A stretch of 5,168 nt of DNA from the NCBI GenBank assembly GCA_945872325.1, contig CAMBZY010000265.1, positions 1 to 5,168 of the forward strand, given 5' to 3'. This document shows, in pieces, positions 1 to 4,314 of this stretch. The notes under the pieces were generated by a model, which saw only the letters and a program-made list of their open reading frames with translations, was not told where the DNA came from and did no database searches. The stretch's first letter is position 1; every line of letters starts with the position of its first letter. Both the position numbers and the translations under genes were made by a program. Source of the stretch: Candidatus Kuenenia stuttgartensis (GTDB lineage Bacteria > Planctomycetota > Planctomycetia > Isosphaerales > Isosphaeraceae).

Positions 1-265
1 CCAAGCTGTACGGGTCATTGGCTTGCAAAGACTTATCTGACAAGTGCTTGACACCTGAATTGACCGGGATGTATTCAGACCTCAAATTACCATATGAAGG
101 GCGCTGGTGTCGCATTGAATGTTCGTGATCGGAGGAAGAATTGTCGCAGAAAGTCATTTTAGTACCGCCTGCGACAATCCACAAATCCCATCAGATTCCT
201 GACCTTATCAGCTCTCAGAATTGAAAGATCGACACCCTCAAAAGGCCGCTCTTTTACCCAGAGGC
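1..265. other. Left-edge segment with no confident gene
   Basis: Two short frames run off the left edge and neither can be identified. On the plus strand, a frame beginning at base 3 is open for about 41 codons and stops with TGA at 126-128. On the minus strand, an ATG at 115-113 opens a frame of 38 codons that is still open at the edge; it has no Shine-Dalgarno sequence in front of it. Open lengths this short are common by chance, so neither is called as a gene. A TTGACA hexamer at 48-53 with TGTATT at 70-75 (16-base spacer) resembles a weak promoter, but no convincing plus-strand gene follows it. The clearest structure here is the inverted repeat at 140-178, listed separately. The rest (about 180-265) looks like plain 3' flank of the minus-strand dehydratase gene, whose TAA stop is at 268-266. 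Confidence 0.4.
140..178. repeat. Perfect 10-bp inverted repeat, possible terminator or operator
   Basis: The left arm ATTGTCGCAG (140-149) and right arm CTGCGACAAT (169-178) are exact reverse complements separated by 19 bases. The repeat lies about 88 bases beyond the stop of the minus-strand dehydratase gene. Read on the minus strand, the stem is followed by a pyrimidine-rich stretch (TCTTCCTCC) rather than a clean T-run. It could therefore be an imperfect terminator for that gene, a bidirectional terminator, or a protein-binding site belonging to a gene left of the window. The long loop makes a classical intrinsic terminator less likely. The repeat itself is certain; its role is inferred. 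Confidence 0.55.
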
Positions 266-1855
266 TTACAGAGTTGGTCCGATCATCCAGGGCGAGAATT
301 CTTCCTCACCAATTCCAGCGGCCTCACTCTTAGTTGGCTTCCCACTCGCGACATCCAGAATCAGGTCGAACATGCGATGTCCAACGGAATCCACTGAGTC
401 GCCTTCAAGGATCGTACCGGCGTTGAAGTCCATGTCTTCAGTCATTTTGTTATATAAAGGCGTGTTGGTGGTGACTTTAATGCACGGAGTGGGCCTCAGG
501 CCAAGCACACTCCCGCGACCGGTTGTAAAGACCAGCACATTCGCTCCACCAGCCACAAGTCCCGTGGTACACGGGGGATCAAATCCAGGCGTATCCATCA
601 TGATCAAGCCGGCCTTGTCACATTTCTCGGCATATCCAACCACATCCACCATCGCTGTCGAACCCGCTTTGGCGACAGCTCCAAGCGACTTCTCGTAAAT
701 CGTTGAGAGGCCACCGTTTTTGTTACCAGGCGAAGGGTTGTTGTTGATCTCTCCACCAAAGACACCGGCGTACCATTCCCACCAGCGAATCCGTTCGATC
801 AACTTTTCGCCAACCTCACGCGTCACAGCCCTTCTCGTCAGAAGATGCTCTGCACCATAGACTTCCGTTGTTTCGCCAAGAATCGCGGTTCCACCCTGTG
901 CGATCAATAAATCAGCTGCGATGCCCAAAGCCGGGTTGGCAGTGACACCCGAATTCCCATCGGAACCGCCGCATTCCAGGCCAAGACAAATTTTCGATGC
1001 TGGTTGCTCCGTACGTCTCCATGCATTGGCTTCCGGGAGCAGTTTCAAAACCCCGGCAACGGCAGCTTCCACCGTTTTGGTGATCCCGCCAGACTCCTGA
1101 ATATTCAGCATCTGAGGCCGGACGACGAGTCTTTCGCCGTGCTTTCCAGCTGGAGTTGCCGAGAGTACGACCAAATCATGACTATCGACCAAGTGACTTG
1201 GGTAAGTCCCCTCACAGCCAAGACCTACGATCAGATAGGCAGCCACGTTCGGATGGGTCGCAAAACCAGCCAGAACACGCTCAAGGGTTTTAAAGTCTGT
1301 ACCTTCGAAAGGTAGCCCACAGCCACCTTTATGAGTGATGGCAAAAACATGGTCGACGTTCGGAAAATCTTTCAGAACATTCGACTCACGAATTCTGTCG
1401 GCGATCATCCGGGAAGTCGAGGCCGAGCAGTTGACGGTCGAGATCACGGCAATCGTATTGCGGGTCCCAACCCGACCATCAGGCCGGAGGTAGCCCTGAA
1501 AGGTACGAGGCTTAAGGGCTGTCGGCTTCGGTGGAACGTCTGTGGCGAAAGCGTAATCACGGTCAAACAGATCTGCCCGAATATTATGCACGTGAACCCA
1601 CTGCCCGGGCTCGATCGGTTTCGATGCGAATCCGATGATTTGACCATACTTCATCACTGGCTCACCGGTTGCGATTGGCGAGATAGCGACCTTATGCCCA
1701 AGCGTGATCACCTCTCGCGACTGAATCGATTCTGTACGACCAGGAATCTCGATCCGGAAATCTTTCGGAATCGGGCGGGTTGCGACAGCAACGTTGTCCT
1801 CTCCACGCAAGAGAATGACGGTGGGGTTGGGACGCGGATCTAAAGTCTTGCTCAT
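266..1855 (-). CDS. uxaA: UxaA-family altronate/galactarate-type dehydratase
   Basis: Predicted cytoplasmic sugar-acid dehydratase of 529 residues, close to E. coli UxaA (495) and GarD (523). UxaA converts D-altronate to 2-keto-3-deoxy-gluconate in hexuronate breakdown. An N-terminal SAF domain covers about residues 10-95. The catalytic GD_AH region follows, with family motifs GYLRPDGRVGTRN (121-133), THKGGCG (174-180), CGGSDGNSGVTANPALG (295-311), NPSPGNKNGG (373-382) and FTTGRGS (443-449). The DTPGFDP and EDMD motifs look more like altronate dehydratase than E. coli GarD, but the substrate cannot be fixed: some Gram-positive galactarate dehydratases share this form. The start is set at the ATG of MSKTLDPRP, where family similarity begins. 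The frame extends 40 codons further to a TTG at 1975, but that stretch looks like untranslated leader. No clear Shine-Dalgarno precedes 1855. The gene is transcribed divergently from the EIIA gene. Confidence 0.9.
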   Translation of the reverse strand: MSKTLDPRPNPTVILLRGEDNVAVATRPIPKDFRIEIPGRTESIQSREVITLGHKVAISPIATGEPVMKYGQIIGFASKPIEPGQWVHVHNIRADLFDRDYAFATDVPPKPTALKPRTFQGYLRPDGRVGTRNTIAVISTVNCSASTSRMIADRIRESNVLKDFPNVDHVFAITHKGGCGLPFEGTDFKTLERVLAGFATHPNVAAYLIVGLGCEGTYPSHLVDSHDLVVLSATPAGKHGERLVVRPQMLNIQESGGITKTVEAAVAGVLKLLPEANAWRRTEQPASKICLGLECGGSDGNSGVTANPALGIAADLLIAQGGTAILGETTEVYGAEHLLTRRAVTREVGEKLIERIRWWEWYAGVFGGEINNNPSPGNKNGGLSTIYEKSLGAVAKAGSTAMVDVVGYAEKCDKAGLIMMDTPGFDPPCTTGLVAGGANVLVFTTGRGSVLGLRPTPCIKVTTNTPLYNKMTEDMDFNAGTILEGDSVDSVGHRMFDLILDVASGKPTKSEAAGIGEEEFSPWMIGPTL

Positions 1856-1884
1856 GTTGATTTCGTATTCGAATTTGGCAATTG

Positions 1885-1902
1885 GGTTCTGGCTGGTTCT
1901 GG
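1885..1902 (-). repeat. 8-bp direct repeats in the dehydratase leader
   Basis: On the minus strand the octamer CCAGAACC occurs twice (1902-1895 and 1892-1885) with a 10-base period, 30-47 bases upstream of the chosen ATG at 1855. A one-turn spacing is compatible with side-by-side binding of a regulator, but an 8-base repeat can also arise by chance. Confidence 0.25.
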
Positions 1903-1927
1903 AATTTCTGCCCTGGAAGGTTCTCCC

Positions 1928-1940
1928 TATATAATAATCA
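1928..1940 (-). promoter_or_regulatory. AT-rich -10-like box for the dehydratase gene
   Basis: On the minus strand this stretch reads TGATTATTATATA. It contains TATTAT (1936-1931, five of six matches to TATAAT) and an overlapping TATATA (1933-1928). Transcription from here would start near 1921-1925 and give a leader of about 65-70 bases before the ATG at 1855. No good -35 hexamer lies at 16-18 bases, so the call rests only on the -10-like sequence and its position. If correct, it rules out the TTG-initiated 40-residue extension, because that start would lie upstream of the transcript. Confidence 0.3.
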
Positions 1941-1980
1941 CTTATGTTTGAAAAGGGGAATTCAACATTCACCAATTGAT

Positions 1981-1988
1981 TGTAAAAT
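1981..1988 (+). promoter_or_regulatory. Weak -10-like element upstream of the EIIA gene
   Basis: TGTAAAAT includes TAAAAT (1983-1988, five of six matches to TATAAT) preceded directly by TG. The sequence 16-17 bases upstream (around 1960-1966) is a poor -35. Transcription from here would give a leader of about 135 bases before the EIIA start at 2130. A short tandem repeat, TCGGAT at 1991-1996 and 1998-2003, follows. This is a candidate only. The divergent arrangement means some promoter for the plus-strand genes is expected in 1856-2129. Confidence 0.2.
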
Positions 1989-2114
1989 ACTCGGATTTCG
2001 GATATTTTAGATGTGTTCTTATTAGATGCACTGAAGCGAGATCATTGCAAGAATGCCTTCGTGGGCATGTCATTTGCTGAGAATGATTCCAGTGTACTGA
2101 AAAACGAATCGGCC

Positions 2115-2121
2115 AGAGAGG
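2115..2121 (+). promoter_or_regulatory. Shine-Dalgarno that fixes the EIIA start
   Basis: AGAGAGG lies 8 bases before the ATG at 2130. It favours that start over the in-frame upstream starts at 2013 and 2069, which would add 39 or 20 residues that the EIIA family does not have. Confidence 0.6.
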
Positions 2122-2129
2122 CGGTTTTG

Positions 2130-2606
2130 ATGAAGTTGCTCGAATTCTTGGTACCTGAAGCGATCAATGCGGATCTTCAGGCGACCGATAAAGAGGGCGT
2201 GGTTCGTGAAATCGTAGGCGGCCTCCAAAAAGCGGGGGCAGTCGCCGCAAGCGATAGCGAAAGCGTAATCAAAGCCATCCTCAGTCGTGAGGAGCTGGGA
2301 TCCACCGGTATTGGCCGCGGTGTCGCCGTACCTCATACGCGTCACCCTTCAGTTGACAAACTCGTGGCTGCTGTGGCCGTCTCCCGCAAGGGAGTCGATT
2401 TTGAATCACTTGACGAGGAGCCGGTTTACGTCTTCTTTCTGCTGATTTCACCACCCAATCAGCCAGGCCCTCACCTCCGTGCACTCGACAACGCGGCACG
2501 ATACTTGCGTGAAGATTCGTTTGTGGATGCCCTGAGGCAAGCCAGAACTGCTGATCAGGTCCTCAACCTGATTCGAGGTATGGATCAGCAGCATGGATCG
2601 AACTGA
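2130..2606 (+). CDS. ptsN: PTS EIIA, fructose/nitrogen-regulatory (PtsN-like) type
   Basis: Cytoplasmic EIIA domain protein of 158 residues, the usual length for stand-alone EIIA(Ntr). It would accept a phosphoryl group from HPr on a histidine and act either in sugar uptake or, as in PtsN, in regulation. The signature GRGVAVPHTRHPSVDKL is present, with the predicted phospho-acceptor His69 (VAVPHT; E. coli PtsN uses His73). The second conserved histidine, His115 in PGPHLRAL, is also present. The preceding segment VIKAILSREELGSTGIG and the hydrophobic strand VYVFFLLISPP fit the fold. The start at 2130 is chosen from the Shine-Dalgarno at 2115-2121 and family length. HPr follows 80 bases downstream, which supports a shared phosphorelay. 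No EIIB, EIIC or EI gene is in view, so a regulatory role is inferred rather than shown. Assignment to the EIIA type-2 domain is confident; equivalence to PtsN itself is less so. Confidence 0.88.
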   Translation: MKLLEFLVPEAINADLQATDKEGVVREIVGGLQKAGAVAASDSESVIKAILSREELGSTGIGRGVAVPHTRHPSVDKLVAAVAVSRKGVDFESLDEEPVYVFFLLISPPNQPGPHLRALDNAARYLREDSFVDALRQARTADQVLNLIRGMDQQHGSN

Positions 2607-2674
2607 TTCAGGTTCCAGCCTGTCTCTTCCCCCAGATCGATTGCGATTGTCCAGACAAACCGGGTCAGACCGCT

Positions 2675-2678
2675 GAGG
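2675..2678 (+). promoter_or_regulatory. Shine-Dalgarno supporting the long HPr start
   Basis: GAGG lies 8 bases before the ATG at 2687 (TGAGGTAGATATT then ATG). The alternative in-frame ATG at 2744 has only a weaker AAGG (2731-2734) at 9 bases. Confidence 0.5.
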
Positions 2679-2686
2679 TAGATATT

Positions 2687-3055
2687 ATGATCTCTCCACA
2701 CCCAACTGAGACGGAATTCTCACGCAATTCAAGGCTTGAAATCATGTCGACTAAGGCTTCAAGCGCATCTCGTGAGGTCATGATCAACCACGAATATGGA
2801 CTCCACTTTCGACCTGCTGACCTGTTCGCTAGAACTGCAAGCCGGTTCGTGTCGGATATCCGTGTGAGCTTCAATGATCAATCGGTGAACGGAAAAAGCA
2901 TATTGGACCTCGCCACCCTGGCCGCTGAATGCGGATCTGCACTCCTGATCCACGCCGATGGGCCTGACGCAGAACTGGCGATTTCCGTCCTGTGTCGGCT
3001 CGTCGAATCTGATTTCCAACCGGAAGTTCCGAATTCTTCGACACATGCGGTATAA
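2687..3055 (+). CDS. ptsH: HPr-family phosphocarrier protein
   Basis: Small cytoplasmic phosphocarrier that relays phosphate from EI to EIIA proteins. Of 122 residues, about 30-112 form the HPr domain (typical HPr is 85-90 residues). The active-site motif GLHFRPAD is present with phospho-acceptor His40 and the supporting Arg42 (His15 and Arg17 in standard HPr). The regulatory motif NGKSILDLATLAA is also present, with Ser71 exactly 31 residues after the histidine, the same spacing as His15 to Ser46. Phosphorylation by an HPr kinase at Ser71 is therefore possible but not shown. About 28 residues precede the domain. An ATG at 2744 would cut this to about 9, but the better Shine-Dalgarno is at 2687. 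A short tail (PEVPNSSTHAV) follows the domain. The gene is 80 bases downstream of the EIIA gene with no clear terminator between them, so co-transcription is likely. Confidence 0.87.
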   Translation: MISPHPTETEFSRNSRLEIMSTKASSASREVMINHEYGLHFRPADLFARTASRFVSDIRVSFNDQSVNGKSILDLATLAAECGSALLIHADGPDAELAISVLCRLVESDFQPEVPNSSTHAV

Positions 3056-3071
3056 CCCGAGTCGATTTCGC

Positions 3072-3100
3072 TTGGCAGAAACGATTGTTGGCACTATATT
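3072..3100 (+). promoter_or_regulatory. Sigma-70-type promoter, TTGGCA-N17-TATATT
   Basis: A -35 hexamer TTGGCA (3072-3077, five of six matches to TTGACA) and a -10 hexamer TATATT (3095-3100, five of six matches to TATAAT) are separated by exactly 17 bases. This is the best promoter match in the window. It lies just after the HPr stop and would start transcription near 3107. It probably drives DUF2344 and RNase E/G, with about 227 bases of transcript before the DUF2344 ATG, and would cover the small ORF at 3108-3308. The match and spacing are seen; promoter activity is inferred. Confidence 0.55.
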
Positions 3101-3107
3101 TATATGA

Positions 3108-3308
3108 GTGAGTTTCCAGATGATCGTTCTGGTTGCAGATCTTCAGCACTTTGACGTCCCATGTGAGATGGATCGATTCCTGTGGAGTGGCCTTCGAATC
3201 AGAGCCTCAGGCAAAGATTTTCCTGAGCCGACGGATCGAACAGACCAGAAGACCGCAGTTCACATCACCGAATTCCATCGCCTGTCGACCAGACAGTCTC
3301 CGTTTTAG
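3108..3308 (+). CDS. Possible small protein of 62-66 residues, unknown function
   Basis: This is an open frame from GTG (3108), or from ATG (3120) giving 62 residues, to TAG (3306-3308), in the gap between HPr and DUF2344. I do not recognise the product. It has a hydrophobic start (MIVLVADL) but no clear membrane segment, and a polar C-terminal half. By hand count, GC at codon positions 1, 2 and 3 is about 59%, 41% and 55%, a pattern typical of coding DNA at this base composition. The promoter at 3072-3100 predicts a transcript start at about 3107, so a GTG start would be leaderless. It ends 25 bases before the DUF2344 start. There is no strong Shine-Dalgarno, and the whole stretch could instead be 5' leader of DUF2344. 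Confidence 0.28.
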   Translation: MSFQMIVLVADLQHFDVPCEMDRFLWSGLRIRASGKDFPEPTDRTDQKTAVHITEFHRLSTRQSPF

Positions 3309-3333
3309 AGCAAAGCACACAGCCCAGCATTCC

Positions 3334-4080
3334 ATGTCTGAACAATCGTCCGTAAAAGCCAATCCGAACAACGATGGATCTCCCTTGTCATTCCGTTACC
3401 AAATACGGTTTGCCAAGACGATGGATCTCGTTTGGATCGGCCACCAGGATCTGATGAGGGTCATGGAACGACTGATCCGACGTGGCTCCATTCCGGTCGC
3501 CCACTCCCAGGGATTCAACCCTCGGCCCAAGGTGAACTTCATTCAGGCTTTAGGATTGGGTATTGAAGCCTATCGTGAGGTTCTGGAAATGGAACTTGAC
3601 GAATGGATGCCCACCGAAGACCTTCTGGAACGACTCAATGAGGCCGCTCCGCCAGGCCTGAACTTTCTCTCGGTCATTCAGCTCACAACCCGCCGTTCAG
3701 CCCTTGCTAGTTCTCTCATTTACACCCTGGCCGTTGACTTAAATCAGGAACGCCGCGAGGCAGCCAGCCTCGCCATGGAGGAGTTTCTCAATGCCCCCGA
3801 ACACCGTGTCGAACGATGTCGAGATGGAAACATCACATCGATTGACCTGAGACCCCTGGTGAATCATCTCGATTGGTCGGATGCCGGTCATGTCCGTATG
3901 AGTCTCAAAGTTACCCCTTCCGCAACCGCCCGCCCCGAGGAAGTTCTCGCGGCCATCGGACTGAAGGATTTGTACTCGACCGGAACTTTGGTTCGACACG
4001 ATCTGATTCTAGAGGAAAAGCAGTCCTCATCGTCGGTCACGCCCAACCCCACGACTATGGACCCGGCGTTACCCACATGA
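3334..4080 (+). CDS. TIGR03936 / DUF2344 radical-SAM-linked protein
   Basis: Protein of 248 residues, mostly one DUF2344 domain (about 21-190). The family pattern is clear: RYQIRFAKTMDL (21-32), WIGHQDLMRVMERLIRR (34-50), then PVAHSQGFNPRPKVNF (54-69) and ALGLGIEAYREVLEMEL. The molecular function is unknown. Family members are encoded beside, or fused to, a B12-binding radical SAM protein (TIGR03960) and often sit next to RNase E/G. The RNase gene does follow here, but no radical SAM gene is in view. The C-terminal tail (about 225-248) is Ser/Thr/Pro-rich and probably disordered. The start at 3334 is chosen because homology begins about 20 residues later. The frame extends upstream to 3133, but those 67 residues resemble neither the family nor typical coding sequence. 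There is no Shine-Dalgarno before 3334. The promoter at 3072-3100 may drive it. Confidence 0.85.
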   Translation: MSEQSSVKANPNNDGSPLSFRYQIRFAKTMDLVWIGHQDLMRVMERLIRRGSIPVAHSQGFNPRPKVNFIQALGLGIEAYREVLEMELDEWMPTEDLLERLNEAAPPGLNFLSVIQLTTRRSALASSLIYTLAVDLNQERREAASLAMEEFLNAPEHRVERCRDGNITSIDLRPLVNHLDWSDAGHVRMSLKVTPSATARPEEVLAAIGLKDLYSTGTLVRHDLILEEKQSSSSVTPNPTTMDPALPT

Positions 4081-4314
4081 CCCATTCCGTTCGACTCAGC
4101 CATACCCCAATAAAACCGCTCTTCCGGTTCGATCTCCAAGCCTCCCGGACCTATCCGGCGCATGCTCGATCCGCCAATGCGGCACATGGCCTGTCGATAC
4201 ACGATCATCACAACTTCTACCGATCGCCCATTCACCCCCAGAATGACCCCTCGAAATATTCGACACCGTCATCTGCGATTCGGGTGTTAGCAAAGACTCA
4301 GGAATTCCGCTGCA
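4081..4314 (+). other. 234-base gap / leader before RNase E/G
   Basis: No gene is recognised in this gap. Frames crossing it on either strand encode sequences without family character. A small hairpin, AACCG (4114-4118) with CGGTT (4125-4129) around a 6-base loop, has no T-run after it and is not called a terminator. A weak promoter-like pair, TTCACC (4231-4236) and AATATT (4255-4260) with an 18-base spacer, matches only four of six bases in each box. An AGGA at 4300-4303 lies 11 bases before the RNase ATG and may serve as a weak ribosome binding site. The length leaves room for a 5' leader, which in E. coli rne is used for autoregulation, but no matching structure was found. Confidence 0.4.
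4251..4263. repeat. 13-base palindrome upstream of the RNase gene
   Basis: TCGAA (4251-4255) and TTCGA (4259-4263) are exact reverse complements around a central ATA, 51 bases before the RNase start. It overlaps the weak -10-like AATATT, which would suit an operator, but a 5-bp arm is short enough to be chance. Confidence 0.22.

Noticed and set aside
141..224. 27-codon TTG-started frame after a GGAGG at 131-135
   Set aside because: It is very short, uses a rare start, overlaps the inverted repeat and has no recognisable product. The GGAGG may be coincidental.
240..255. AAAAG/CTTTT stem just past the dehydratase stop as a terminator
   Set aside because: It is a weak A/T stem with a GC-rich loop and no T-tract downstream on the minus strand.
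1331..1843. 170-residue plus-strand open frame antisense to the dehydratase
   Set aside because: It lies fully inside the well-supported dehydratase gene and its translation resembles no family. The shorter frames at 372-698 and 1004-1315 fail in the same way.
2609..2622. CAGG/CCTG hairpin between EIIA and HPr
   Set aside because: The stem is only 4 bp and the following tract is C-rich rather than T-rich. Co-transcription remains the simpler reading.
3133..3333. 67-residue N-terminal extension of the DUF2344 protein
   Set aside because: DUF2344 similarity begins only after 3334. The extra stretch has no family character and overlaps the better small frame at 3108-3308.
4114..4129. Hairpin AACCG/CGGTT after DUF2344 as a terminator
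   Set aside because: The stem is only 5 bp and is not followed by a T-run.
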